Counted from the stretch's first letter, positions 1-7,283 are shown. The stretch is 12,955 nt of DNA from JBFWQM01 sp050249455 (GCA_050249455.1 JBFWQM010000163.1:1-12955), one strand, 5' to 3'. The notes: a model not told the origin generated them from the sequence alone. Made by a program: numbers and translations.

Positions 1-475
1 GGCTGCCGTAGACGCCGGAGATGCGCCCCAGCGCCGGCCAGACGAAGCCGGCGGCGAAGTCCGCCGCGTCGGTGTCGCGCGCGCGGGCGTCGCGGATGCG
101 CTTCGCTTCCACCGCGATGCGCTCCAGGTCGGCCGGGCTCGGCGTCACCTGCGCCGGCGGCAGGCCGTCGATGCGCTGCACGTCCCACGTCCTGGGCGCG
201 ATCGAGACCGCCGTCTCGACTCGCGCGCCGTCCGGCAGCACCGCGACCAGCCGCGCCGCCGCCGCCGCGTCGCGCCCGAAGCCGAGCAGGAACGTCCCAT
301 CCCTGCCGACCCGCACCGCGTGGCCGTCAAGCGTCACCCTGGCGCCCGGCGCGGTGCGCCCGGTGACGAGCCCGCCCTGCACGAAGCGCCCGTCGAGGGT
401 CACGCGGTCGTCGGCATGGGCGGGGGCGAAAACTGCAATCACCGCGACCGCGGCGAGCACCGCGCCCCACCTCAC
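1..475 (-). CDS. Exported M23-family metallopeptidase-like protein, N-terminal part (C-terminus beyond window edge)
   Basis: The visible 158 residues begin MRWGAVLAAVAVIAVFAPAHA-DD, a short signal peptide with a hydrophobic core and an AHA cleavage site, so the product is probably periplasmic. A beta-rich segment follows (residues about 25-85, with FVQGGLVTGRTAPGARVTLDG), then WDVQRIDGLPPAQVTP, a charged helix, and DFAAGFVWPALGRISGVYGS. This N-terminal architecture leading into GRISGVYGS is typical of alphaproteobacterial M23 (lysostaphin/LytM-type) peptidoglycan hydrolases. The catalytic zinc motifs would lie beyond the edge, so activity cannot be judged. The GTG at 475-473 was chosen because it gives the only good signal peptide with an Arg near the N-terminus and follows GGAGAGGG five bases upstream. 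That start and its ribosome binding site lie inside the palindromic repeat at 466-574. It is downstream of xseA on the same strand. The family call is fairly safe; the start is less certain. Confidence 0.8.
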   Translation of the reverse strand, partial: MRWGAVLAAVAVIAVFAPAHADDRVTLDGRFVQGGLVTGRTAPGARVTLDGHAVRVGRDGTFLLGFGRDAAAAARLVAVLPDGARVETAVSIAPRTWDVQRIDGLPPAQVTPSPADLERIAVEAKRIRDARARDTDAADFAAGFVWPALGRISGVYGS

Positions 476-574
476 CCCGACCCTCTCCGCCCCCCGGGGC
501 GGAGAGGGAGAGAAAGAACCCTCTCCGCCCTTCAGGGCGGAGAGGGTGCGAGCGAAGCGAGCGGGTGAGGTGGG
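466..574. repeat. REP-like composite palindrome, copy 1 (109 bp)
   Basis: The outer arms CCCACCTCACCC (466-477) and GGGTGAGGTGGG (563-574) are exact reverse complements. Inside are two GC-rich hairpins of the type CCCTCTCCGCCC...GGGCGGAGAGGG, separated by an A-rich AGAGAAAGAA spacer, followed by GCGAGCGAAGCGAGC. It fills most of the gap between xseA and the M23 peptidase gene and enters the start of the latter. A second copy lies at 3474-3584 in the opposite orientation and a half-size relative at 12790-12847. It looks like a dispersed intergenic repeat of alphaproteobacterial type; the name of the family is not known to me. Confidence 0.9.
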
Positions 575-603
575 TGCCGCCGCACGTCCGGCGCCCGATC
601 GCA

Positions 604-2118
604 TCACAGCAGCGACCCCTGCCCTCCGCCGCCCTCGTCGTCGCGGCGGCGCGGCGGGCGCGGCGGCGGCGCGGCGGGCGTGCCGGCGATGGTGGCGGCG
701 CGTTCGCCGTCGTGGAACTGGATCGTGACGTCGAGGCCTGGGGTCGCGTCGGCGGCGCGGGTGACGGCCTCGTCGCCGCGGCGGACCAGCGCGAAGCCGC
801 GCTCCAGCACCGCCTCGTAGGACAGCGACTTGAGCAGGCTGGCGCACGACGCCAGGCGGTCGGCGGCGGACGCCAGCAGCCGCGCCGTCGCGCCGGACAG
901 GCGTTCCGCCGCGTGCAGCCCCTCGAACCGCGCCGTGCGGTCGCCCAGGATGCGGCGGATGCGCGCGTCAAGCACCTGGGCGCAGCGGTCCAGCGACTGC
1001 TCCTTGGCCGCGATCACCTCGCGCGGGCGCGGCAGCTGGTGGCCGAGGCGCTCCACGGTCGCCGCATGGCGGGCGAGCAGGTTGTCGGTCGCATTGCGCA
1101 ATCGCGTCGACAGGGTGTCGATGTCCTGGTCGGCGCGCTCGAACAGGCGCTCCGGGCGCGGCAGGCCGCGGGCGAGGCCGTCGAGGCGGGTGCGGCGCTC
1201 GGCGAGGAAGCGGTTGGCGCCGGCGAGCAAGCGCTGTCCGCAGCCCAGCACCTCGACCCGCAGGTCGGCGCGCACCGGCACCGCCATCTCGGCGGCGGCG
1301 GTCGGGGTCGGCGCGCGGCGGTCGGCGGCGAAGTCGATCAGGGTGGTGTCGGTCTCGTGCCCGATCGCCGAGATCAGCGGGATGTCGGAGGCGGCGGCGG
1401 CGCGCACCACGACCTCCTCGTTGAACGCCCACAGGTCCTCCAGGCTGCCGCCGCCGCGCGCGACGATCAGCACGTCCGGCCGCGGCACCGGCCCGCCCGG
1501 CGCGATGCGGTTGAACCCGGCGATGGCGGCGGCGACCTTGGCGGCCGCGCCCTCGCCCTGCACCGGCACCGGCCACAGCAGCACGCGGCGCGGAAAGCGG
1601 TCGCCCAGCCGGTGCAGGATGTCGCGGATCACCGCGCCGGTGGGCGAGGTGACGACGCCGATCACGGTCGGCAGGAATGGGATCGGCTTCTTCTTCGCCG
1701 GGTCGAACAGCCCCTCGGCGAGCAGCTTCCTGCGGCGGTCCTCCAGCAGCTTGAGCAGCGCGCCTTCGCCGGCGAGCTCCACCGCCTCGATGACGAGCTG
1801 GTACTTGGAGCTGCGCGGATAGGACGAGACGCGGCCGGTGCACACGACCTCCATCCCCTCCTCGATCCGCAGGCCGAGGCGGCCGACGGTGCCCTTCCAG
1901 CACACCGCGTCGATCACCGCGCCCTCGTCCTTCAATGTGAAGTAGAGGTGGCCGGAACCGTGGTAGTTGGGCCGCGAGACCTCGCCGCGCACGCGCACGT
2001 GGTCGAACGTGCCCTCCAGCGTGCGCTTGACGGCGGTGGACAGCTCGCTGACGGTGAATTCGGCAACGTTGGCGACCAGCGTCGCGGCCGGCGCGCCGGG
2101 GCGCAAATCGTCGGTCAT
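604..2118 (-). CDS. xseA: Exodeoxyribonuclease VII large subunit
   Basis: This is the catalytic large subunit of exonuclease VII, which with several small XseB subunits degrades single-stranded DNA to acid-soluble oligonucleotides in the cytoplasm. The 504 residues show the family layout: an N-terminal OB-fold DNA-binding domain (about residues 20-115, with FTVSELSTAVKRTLE and VRGEVSRPNYHGSGHLYFTL), the nuclease core with GVVTSPTGAVIRDILHR (about 154-170), RGGGSLEDLWAFNEE (221-235) and GHETDTTLIDFAADRRAPTPTAAAE (253-277), then a long coiled-coil-like arginine-rich helical region. The last 35 residues are a Pro/Arg/Gly-rich low-complexity tail. Length is usual for the family, if slightly long. 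It is divergent from purD with 62 bp between the starts. No convincing Shine-Dalgarno precedes this ATG, though a TAGAAT box lies close upstream, so a very short leader is possible. Confidence 0.97.
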   Translation of the reverse strand: MTDDLRPGAPAATLVANVAEFTVSELSTAVKRTLEGTFDHVRVRGEVSRPNYHGSGHLYFTLKDEGAVIDAVCWKGTVGRLGLRIEEGMEVVCTGRVSSYPRSSKYQLVIEAVELAGEGALLKLLEDRRRKLLAEGLFDPAKKKPIPFLPTVIGVVTSPTGAVIRDILHRLGDRFPRRVLLWPVPVQGEGAAAKVAAAIAGFNRIAPGGPVPRPDVLIVARGGGSLEDLWAFNEEVVVRAAAASDIPLISAIGHETDTTLIDFAADRRAPTPTAAAEMAVPVRADLRVEVLGCGQRLLAGANRFLAERRTRLDGLARGLPRPERLFERADQDIDTLSTRLRNATDNLLARHAATVERLGHQLPRPREVIAAKEQSLDRCAQVLDARIRRILGDRTARFEGLHAAERLSGATARLLASAADRLASCASLLKSLSYEAVLERGFALVRRGDEAVTRAADATPGLDVTIQFHDGERAATIAGTPAAPPPRPPRRRDDEGGGGQGSLL

Positions 2119-2180
2119 GACGGCAGGGATTCTATGCTAAATCGCGCCTGCGGTGCCACAGCCGCGGGGGAGTTGCGCAC
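2119..2180. promoter_or_regulatory. Compact divergent xseA/purD promoter region
   Basis: Only 62 bp separate the two starts. The one AT-rich patch, TTCTATGCTAAAT near 2130-2142, offers -10-like hexamers on both strands (TATGCT on plus, TAGAAT on minus). purD is preceded by GGGGGAG at 2166-2172, eight bases before its ATG. No clear -35 is visible on either strand, so the promoter assignment is tentative. Confidence 0.4.
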
Positions 2181-3449
2181 ATGAAAGTCCTGGTGGTCGG
2201 TTCCGGCGGCCGCGAGCACGCGCTGTGCTGGGCGATCGCCGGCTCGCCGCTGGTCGAGGCCGTGTGGTGCGCGCCGGGCAACGCCGGCATCGCGCGCGAC
2301 GCGGCGTGCGCGGACATCCGCGCCGACGACGTACCCGGCCTCGTCCGCTTCGCGCGCGACAACGCGATCGACCTCGTGGTGGTCGGGCCGGAGGCGCCGC
2401 TGGTGGCCGGTCTGGTCGATGCGCTGGAGGCCGCCGGGATCAAGGCGTTCGGCCCCACGGCGGCGGCGGCCGTGCTGGAGGGCTCCAAGGCGTTCAGCAA
2501 GGACTTCTGCATCCGCCACGGCATCCCGACCGCCGCCTATGGCCGCTTCACCGACGCCGCGGCGGCGAAGGCGTTCATCGCCGCCCGCGGCGCGCCGATC
2601 GTGGTCAAGGCCGACGGGCTCGCCGCCGGCAAGGGCGTCATCATCGCGCAGACGACGGCGGAGGCGGAGGCCGCGGTCGACGACATGCTGGTCGCCAACC
2701 GGTTCGGCGCGGCCGGCGCCGAGGTGGTGGTGGAGGAATTTCTCGACGGCGAGGAGGCCTCGTTCTTCGCGCTGTGCGACGGCGACACCGCGATCCCGTT
2801 CGGCAGCGCGCAGGACCACAAGCGGGTCGGCGACGGCGACACCGGGCCCAACACCGGCGGCATGGGCGCCTATTCCCCCGCGCCGTGCGTGACCCCGGAC
2901 GTCGCGCAGTTCGCGATGGAGCGGATCGTGATGCCGACGGTGCGCGGCATGAAGGCGGAGGGCCGGCCGTACAAGGGCATCCTGTTCTGCGGGCTGATGC
3001 TGACCGCCGACGGGCCCAAGCTGCTCGAGTACAACGCCCGCTTCGGCGACCCGGAGTGCCAGGTGCTGATGCCGCGGCTGCGCTCCGACGTGCTGCCGGC
3101 GCTGCTGGCGGCGTGCGACGGCGTGCTCGACTCGTTCGACGTGCGCTGGCACGAGCTGTCGGCGCTGTGCGTGGTGATGGCCGCCAACGGCTATCCCGGC
3201 GACTACGCCAAGGGGACGGAGATCCGCGGCCTCGACGGACCGGAGAATGACGACGTCGTCGTGTTCCACGCCGGCACCGCAGCGCAGGACGGCCGCATCG
3301 TCGCCACCGGCGGCCGCGTGCTCGGCGTCACCGCCACCGCCCCGACCCTGGCCGAGGCGCAGCGCCGCGCCTACGCCGCCGTCGACCGCATCGACTGGCC
3401 CGGCGGCTTCTGCCGCCGCGACATCGGCTGGCGGGCGTTGACGGGGTAG
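2181..3449 (+). CDS. purD: Phosphoribosylamine--glycine ligase (GAR synthetase)
   Basis: This enzyme performs the second step of de novo purine synthesis, joining 5-phosphoribosylamine and glycine with ATP to give GAR in the cytoplasm. The 422-residue length is standard. Diagnostic segments are MKVLVVGSGGREHALCWAI at the N-terminus, VVVGPEAPLVAGLVDAL (about 67-82), the ATP-grasp region with IVVKADGLAAGKGVI, the loop DHKRVGDGDTGPNTGGMGAYSPAP, and the metal/ATP-binding stretch LLEYNARFGDPECQVLMPRL, followed by the C-terminal domain ending in GWRALTG. The ATG at 2181 has a strong GGGGGAG site. It is divergent from xseA and convergent with the VOC gene, with a palindromic repeat just after its stop. 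Confidence 0.98.
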   Translation: MKVLVVGSGGREHALCWAIAGSPLVEAVWCAPGNAGIARDAACADIRADDVPGLVRFARDNAIDLVVVGPEAPLVAGLVDALEAAGIKAFGPTAAAAVLEGSKAFSKDFCIRHGIPTAAYGRFTDAAAAKAFIAARGAPIVVKADGLAAGKGVIIAQTTAEAEAAVDDMLVANRFGAAGAEVVVEEFLDGEEASFFALCDGDTAIPFGSAQDHKRVGDGDTGPNTGGMGAYSPAPCVTPDVAQFAMERIVMPTVRGMKAEGRPYKGILFCGLMLTADGPKLLEYNARFGDPECQVLMPRLRSDVLPALLAACDGVLDSFDVRWHELSALCVVMAANGYPGDYAKGTEIRGLDGPENDDVVVFHAGTAAQDGRIVATGGRVLGVTATAPTLAEAQRRAYAAVDRIDWPGGFCRRDIGWRALTG

Positions 3450-3473
3450 GGCGATATTGCGCGCGGACGCGCG

Positions 3474-3584
3474 CCCACCTCACCCGCTCGCTGCGCTCGC
3501 ACCCTCTCCGCCCTGAAGGGCAGAGAGGGTTGAAACCTGCTCCCTCTCCGCCCCTGGGGGCGGAGAGGGTCGGGGTGAGGTGGG
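3474..3584. repeat. REP-like composite palindrome, copy 2 (111 bp, inverted relative to copy 1)
   Basis: The same outer arms occur here: CCCACCTCACCC at 3474-3485 and GGGTGAGGTGGG at 3573-3584. Read on the minus strand this copy aligns along its whole length with copy 1, with a few substitutions in the hairpin loops and the spacer between hairpins. It occupies the gap between the convergent purD and VOC genes, where its hairpins could also act as a two-way transcription stop, although no T-tract follows. Confidence 0.9.
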
Positions 3585-3602
3585 GGGAACCTCGACGCCT
3601 GG

Positions 3603-4121
3603 CTACAGACCCGCCGGCACCGACCACGTGTCGTAGTAGAGCGCGTCGATGTCGACGGCGGTGCCGTGGCCGCGCGGCGGGCCCTTGGGGAAGGTGGCCG
3701 CGCCGGGGTAGCCGGCCTTGCAGTAGAGCTCGATCACGTTGCCGGACGGGTCGCGGAAGAACATCAGCGCCTCCACCCCCGACCGGGTCCACAGGTTGGA
3801 GGTCGGCACGCCGCAGCGGGCCAGCCAGTCGCGCATCTGGGCGAGCTCGGCGGGGCCGACGAAGAACGCCATGTGCGGGTACTCGGCGCTGCGCTCGATG
3901 AAGGTGCAGCCGTCGGTGCCGATGCCGATGTCGGTCCCGGCGATGACGAACGAGGCGAAGGTGGGGGTGTCGACCCGGATCTGGCCGCCCAGCACCTTCT
4001 CGTAGAACCGCTTGCCCTCGGCGAGGTCGCGGCACGGCATGCTGACATGGGCGAACCTGTCGAACGCGGGCGGGCCGTCGATCCCCGGCCGCCGCCGTGA
4101 CGCCGCCATGGTTTCCGCCAT
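3603..4121 (-). CDS. VOC-superfamily (glyoxalase/extradiol dioxygenase-fold) protein
   Basis: The 172-residue protein has the paired beta-alpha-beta-beta-beta modules of the vicinal oxygen chelate fold. It starts with FDRFAHVSMPCRDLAEGKRFYEKVLGG (about 20-46), has YPHMAFFVGP mid-chain and ends with FFRDPSGNVIELYCKAGYPG. The probable metal ligands are His25, His83 and Glu131, the usual His-His-Glu set, so it is likely a functional divalent-metal enzyme. The substrate cannot be told; the family includes lyases, epimerases, ring-cleaving dioxygenases and resistance proteins. The start at 4121 was chosen over ATGs at 4142 and 4136 because GGGAGG lies five bases before it. It is divergent from the thioesterase gene and next to the aryl-CoA genes, which suggests, without proving, a role in the same catabolism. 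Confidence 0.85.
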   Translation of the reverse strand: MAETMAASRRRPGIDGPPAFDRFAHVSMPCRDLAEGKRFYEKVLGGQIRVDTPTFASFVIAGTDIGIGTDGCTFIERSAEYPHMAFFVGPAELAQMRDWLARCGVPTSNLWTRSGVEALMFFRDPSGNVIELYCKAGYPGAATFPKGPPRGHGTAVDIDALYYDTWSVPAGL

Positions 4122-4212
4122 CGTCGCCTCCCACATCGTCATGCAGCGATCGTGATCCAGTCCGGCGCGGTGCGCAACGCCGGCCCGCTAGGTGGCCCGG
4201 CGACGCTGCCGC

Positions 4213-4218
4213 TATAGT
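4213..4218 (+). promoter_or_regulatory. Possible -10 box for the thioesterase gene
   Basis: TATAGT stands out in a GC-rich gap, 18 bases before the first possible start and 33 before the preferred ATG. No good -35 is seen at 16-18 bp upstream. Confidence 0.35.
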
Positions 4219-4250
4219 CGCGCCAGATTTGTGCAATGCAACATGAGACC

Positions 4251-4700
4251 ATGACCAACCTCGAGCGTTTCGACGACCTGAACACGGCCTATTCCGGGAT
4301 GGTGTACCCCATGGACACCGACCACATGGGCCACGCCAACGTGCGCTTCTACAGCCAGGCGTTCAACGAGGCGGCCTATTTCACCTTCACCACCGTCGGC
4401 ATCACCCCGGACTTCATGCGCGCCCACGGCCGCGGCATGGCGGCGGTGGAGGAGCACTTCTCCTACCGGCGCGAGATCATGCCGGGCGACCAGGTGATCG
4501 TGAAGACCTGCTTCATCGACTTCGGGCCAAAGCACCTGCACGTGTGGGGCGTGATGATCAACCGCAACACCGACGTGGTGTGCGCGGTCAACGACCAGGT
4601 CTGCGTCCACTTCGACACCGTCGCGCGGCGGTCGGTCCCGTTCCCCGACGACGTCCTGGCCAAGGGGCGCGCCGCCGTGCGGGCACGGCCGGCGGTGTGA
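4251..4700 (+). CDS. Hotdog-fold acyl-CoA thioesterase (4HBT/YbgC-like)
   Basis: The protein of 149 residues (154 if the in-frame ATG at 4236 is used) carries the 4-hydroxybenzoyl-CoA thioesterase family signature near its start: YSGMVYPMDTDHMGHANVRFYSQAFNEAAY, with the conserved aspartates at residues 22 and 24, the GHAN turn and a following Glu. The MPGDQVIVKT and VCAVNDQVCVHFD segments fit the later strands of the fold. It should hydrolyse an acyl- or aryl-CoA thioester in the cytoplasm. Beside a benzoate-CoA-ligase-type enzyme and a PaaA-like oxygenase it may release the product, or rescue CoA from dead-end thioesters as PaaI does for the phenylacetate pathway; that role is inference. The start is uncertain because neither ATG has a strong ribosome binding site. 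It is convergent with the ligase gene across a repeat. Confidence 0.85.
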   Translation: MTNLERFDDLNTAYSGMVYPMDTDHMGHANVRFYSQAFNEAAYFTFTTVGITPDFMRAHGRGMAAVEEHFSYRREIMPGDQVIVKTCFIDFGPKHLHVWGVMINRNTDVVCAVNDQVCVHFDTVARRSVPFPDDVLAKGRAAVRARPAV

Positions 4701-4743
4701 CGGTGCGGACTGCCCATCCCGGGCATTCTAAAATTCAGGTCGT

Positions 4744-4844
4744 ACGCGGGCTCGACCCGCGTATCCAGCAGCGCGGCATGCCGCGCAGAAGAGTCTCTTG
4801 CGCGCTGACCGCGCGCGCTGGATTGCCGGGTCGAGCCCGGCAAT
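4744..4844. repeat. Mosaic of intergenic palindromes between convergent genes
   Basis: Three hairpins lie in a row: ACGCGGG-CTCGA-CCCGCGT (4744-4762), the perfect palindrome GCGCGGCATGCCGCGC (4771-4786) and ATTGCCGGG-TCGAG-CCCGGCAAT (4822-4844). The outer two share the CGGGYTCGAGCCCG-like core and are flanked by matching TATCCAGCAG and GCTGGATTG edges, so the whole is itself an imperfect large inverted repeat. This resembles a widespread alphaproteobacterial intergenic repeat. It separates the convergent thioesterase and ligase genes and may help end transcription from both sides. Confidence 0.8.
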
Positions 4845-4861
4845 GACTCCAAAGGGGCCCG

Positions 4862-6451
4862 CTACCCGCCCCCCATCTGGCGCAGCTTGAAGCGCTGGAT
4901 CTTGCCGGTCGGGGTCTTGGGCAGCTCGGCCATGAACTGGATGGCGCGCGGGTACTTGAACGGGGCGAGCAGCGCCTTGACGTGCTGCTTCAGGGTCTCG
5001 GCCATCGCGTCGCCGGCGCCGGCCGGGTCCTTCAGCACGACGAACGCCTTGGGCTTGACCAGGCCGTTGTCGTCCGGGATGCCGACGACGGCGGCCTCCA
5101 GCACAGCGGGGCAGCTCATCAGAGCCGCCTCGACCTCGAACGGCGAGACGAACTGGCCCGACACCTTCATCATGTCGTCGGACCGGCCGGCATAGACGTA
5201 GTAGCCGTCGGAATCGACGGTGTACTTGTCGCCGCTGCGCGTCCACGGGCCCTGGAAGGTGTCCTTGGTCCGCGCGCGGTTGTTCCAGTACATGATCGCG
5301 CTGGTCGGCCCCGCCACGTAGAGGTCGCCGATCTCGCCCGGCGGGGTCGGCGCGCCGGCCTCGTCGACGATCTTCATTGCATAGCCGGGCACCGGCTTGC
5401 CGCTGGCGCCGTCGCGCACGTCGCCCGGCCGGTTCGACAGATAGATGTGGCCCATCTCGGTCGAGCCGCAGCCGTCGAGCACCTCGGTGCCGAAGCGGTC
5501 GCGCCAGCGCCGGCACAGATCGGGCGACAGCGCCTCGCCCGCCGACACGCTGAACCGCAGCGCGAGGTCGGACCGCCGCGGCCCGTCGGCGGCGAGCATC
5601 GCCGCGAACAATGTCGGCACGCCGTAGAACACGGTCGGCCGGTGCTCGACCAGGCGGCGGAACACCGAGGCCGGCGTCGGCCGCTCCGCCATCAGCACCG
5701 TGGTGGCGCCGACCGCGAGCGGAAAGGTCAGCGCGGCGCCGAGGCCGTAGGTGAAGAACAGCTTGGCGGCCGAGAACGTGACGTCGCCGTCGTCGAGGCC
5801 GAGCACGCCGCGGGCGTAGAGCTCCGACGTCAGCATCAAATGCGACTGCAGGTGCACCGCGGCCTTCGGCGATCCCGTCGAGCCCGAGGTGTAGAGCCAG
5901 TAGCCGATGCCGTCGGGCGAGCCCGGCACCGCCTCGAACGTCGCGGGCGCCGCGGCCATCAGCGCGTCGAGCCGCGGGTGGCCATGCCCGTCCGCCCCGG
6001 CGACGACGACGTGCTTGAGGCTCGGCGTCGCGCCGATCAGCGGCGCGAACTTCGGCAGCAGGTCTTCGGCCACCACCAGTGCGCGCGCCCGGCTGTCGCC
6101 CAGCATGAAGGCGTAGTCGCGCGTGGTCAGCAGCGTGTTGGTGGCGATCGGCACCAGCCCGGCCTTGATCGCGCCGAGGAACACCGCCGGATAGTCGATG
6201 GTGTCGTGCAGGCACACCATGACGCGCGATTCCTCCGGCACGCCCAGCCCGGCGAGCGCGCCCGCCGCGCGGTCCACCCGAACGGCCAGCTCGTCGTAGG
6301 TGACGCGCGCCGTATCGTCGATATAAGCGAGCTTGCCGCCGCGCCCGGCGGCGCGGTTGCGCTCCATGAAGTCGTGCGCGGCGTTGTAGGAGGCGGGAAA
6401 CGTCCAGCGCGGCGGCGAAACGCTGTGGTCGAACACCGAAAGCCCGGTCAT
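4862..6451 (-). CDS. Benzoate-CoA ligase-family aryl-CoA synthetase
   Basis: This ATP-dependent acid:CoA ligase of the ANL superfamily would form an aryl-AMP and then an aryl-CoA in the cytoplasm. The 529 residues carry YTSGSTGSPK (187-196, phosphate loop), GCGSTEMGH (328-335), GDKYTVDSDGYYVYAGRSDDMMKV (407-430, containing the ribose-binding Asp and the hinge) and PKTPTGKIQRFKLR (511-524), with the likely catalytic Lys at 517. The N-terminal pattern (SYNAAHDFMER, KLAYIDDTARVTYDEL, HDTIDYPAVFLGAIKAGLVPIATNTLL) is that of the benzoate-CoA ligase subfamily. The true acid may be a substituted benzoate or related ring acid. The ATG at 6451 begins the conserved region and has GGGGAC upstream. The frame stays open further upstream only by running through a repeat and does not encode a plausible extension. 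It is last in the minus-strand gene set with padR, crotonase and the diiron oxygenase. Confidence 0.92.
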   Translation of the reverse strand: MTGLSVFDHSVSPPRWTFPASYNAAHDFMERNRAAGRGGKLAYIDDTARVTYDELAVRVDRAAGALAGLGVPEESRVMVCLHDTIDYPAVFLGAIKAGLVPIATNTLLTTRDYAFMLGDSRARALVVAEDLLPKFAPLIGATPSLKHVVVAGADGHGHPRLDALMAAAPATFEAVPGSPDGIGYWLYTSGSTGSPKAAVHLQSHLMLTSELYARGVLGLDDGDVTFSAAKLFFTYGLGAALTFPLAVGATTVLMAERPTPASVFRRLVEHRPTVFYGVPTLFAAMLAADGPRRSDLALRFSVSAGEALSPDLCRRWRDRFGTEVLDGCGSTEMGHIYLSNRPGDVRDGASGKPVPGYAMKIVDEAGAPTPPGEIGDLYVAGPTSAIMYWNNRARTKDTFQGPWTRSGDKYTVDSDGYYVYAGRSDDMMKVSGQFVSPFEVEAALMSCPAVLEAAVVGIPDDNGLVKPKAFVVLKDPAGAGDAMAETLKQHVKALLAPFKYPRAIQFMAELPKTPTGKIQRFKLRQMGGG

Positions 6452-6547
6452 GCGGCGTCCCCGTCTTCGTGGTTCGCCGGTCGGCGCGGCCGCCGCCGGC
6501 GTTACGCAAGTCCGGTGCGCGTCACCTTGGTCTGCTCGCTGTCGCGA

Positions 6548-6634
6548 GCCCCCTCCCCCAACCCCCTCCCGCGAGGGGAGGGGGCTATTCTTTACTTCCC
6601 CCTCCCCTCGCGGGAGGGGGTTGGGGGAGGGGGC
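6548..6634. repeat. Perfect 37-bp inverted repeat with 13-nt loop
   Basis: The arm at 6548-6584, beginning GCCCCCTCCCCCAACC, is the exact reverse complement of 6598-6634. The loop CTATTCTTTACTT is the only AT-rich part. Each arm also holds a smaller inverted repeat around GCGAGGGGAGGGGG, so a branched cruciform is possible. It lies between padR and the ligase gene. It could attenuate or end transcription between them, or be a mobile miniature palindrome; there is no T-tract after it on the minus strand. Confidence 0.93.
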
Positions 6635-6659
6635 GCCCGCCGTCCCGAGGTGCCAACCG

Positions 6660-7283
6660 TCAACCTTCCTTCCCGCCGCGCCGCCCCGCATCGGCGGGAT
6701 ATACCAGCGCCAGGGTCGGCTTGCGCTCGGCGGCCGGCCCGGCGCGGCGGCCCTTGGCGCCGGCGCGGCAGAACGCCTGCAGCTCCTGCTCCATGGCGCG
6801 ATACTGCGCCACCTTGAGCCGCAGCGACAGGAGCTGGAACTTGCGCGCGTCGTGCTTCGGCCCCGGGTGGGCAGTGACGCGGGCCTCCACCGCCTCCAGC
6901 GCCGCGCGCTCGTGGCGGATGCGCCCGAGATAGGCCTCCAGCTCGCGCATGACGATCTTCTCCTCGGCGAAGTTGCCGAAGAAGATGCGCAGCAGCACCT
7001 CGTCGCGCGTCACCGACGCGCCGACCGGCTCGCGCGCGAACTCGGCGAGCGCCTGGCGGCCGGCGGCGGTGATGGTGTGCAGCTGCTTGTCGGGCCGGCC
7101 GGCCTGCGGGATCGACTCGCTCTCGATCAGCCCGTCGTCGCGCAACGACCGCAGCGTGTTGTAGATCTGCGGGCCGGTGACGTTCCAGATGAAGTAGATC
7201 GACCGGTCGATGGTGCGCTTGAGGTCGTAGCCCGACGCCGGCTTGAGCGCGAGCAGGCCGAGCACGCCGAACTTGAGCGACAT
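6660..7283 (-). CDS. PadR-family transcriptional regulator
   Basis: The 207 residues start with the PadR winged helix-turn-helix: MSLKFGVLGLLALKPASGYDLKRTID (1-26), then VTGPQIYNTLRSLRDDGLIESES and the wing GRPDKQLHTITAAGRQALAEF. A longer helical C-terminal region (about 90-180, rich in Arg, Glu and Leu) fits the PadR C-terminal dimerisation/ligand domain, and the last 25 residues are a basic tail. The founding members respond to phenolic acids, so control of the surrounding aryl-CoA genes in response to an aromatic acid or its CoA ester is a reasonable inference. Its ATG overlaps the crotonase stop by one base (TGATG), indicating co-transcription and translational coupling. An upstream open extension of this frame lies within the crotonase gene and is rejected. 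Confidence 0.93.
   Translation of the reverse strand: MSLKFGVLGLLALKPASGYDLKRTIDRSIYFIWNVTGPQIYNTLRSLRDDGLIESESIPQAGRPDKQLHTITAAGRQALAEFAREPVGASVTRDEVLLRIFFGNFAEEKIVMRELEAYLGRIRHERAALEAVEARVTAHPGPKHDARKFQLLSLRLKVAQYRAMEQELQAFCRAGAKGRRAGPAAERKPTLALVYPADAGRRGGKEG

Noticed and set aside
466..574. CRISPR array or transposon end
   Set aside because: The unit is a single composite palindrome, not regularly spaced direct repeats with spacers; no cas or transposase gene and no target duplication were seen.
565..2184. Long plus-strand open frame opposite xseA
   Set aside because: It is antisense to a certain gene, has Arg/Ala/Gly-rich low-complexity content and no recognisable motif; it is an effect of high GC.
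2115..3269. Long minus-strand open frame opposite purD
   Set aside because: It is antisense to a clear purD and lacks protein-like composition.
6452..6691. Possible 80-residue N-terminal extension of the CoA ligase
   Set aside because: The extension translates the palindromic repeat (PSPNPLPRGEG and its mirror) and has no family counterpart; the ATG at 6451 starts the conserved region.
4982..6817. 611-codon plus-strand open frame opposite the CoA ligase
   Set aside because: It is antisense, runs through the inverted repeat at 6548-6634 and has Arg/Ala/Gln-rich shadow composition.
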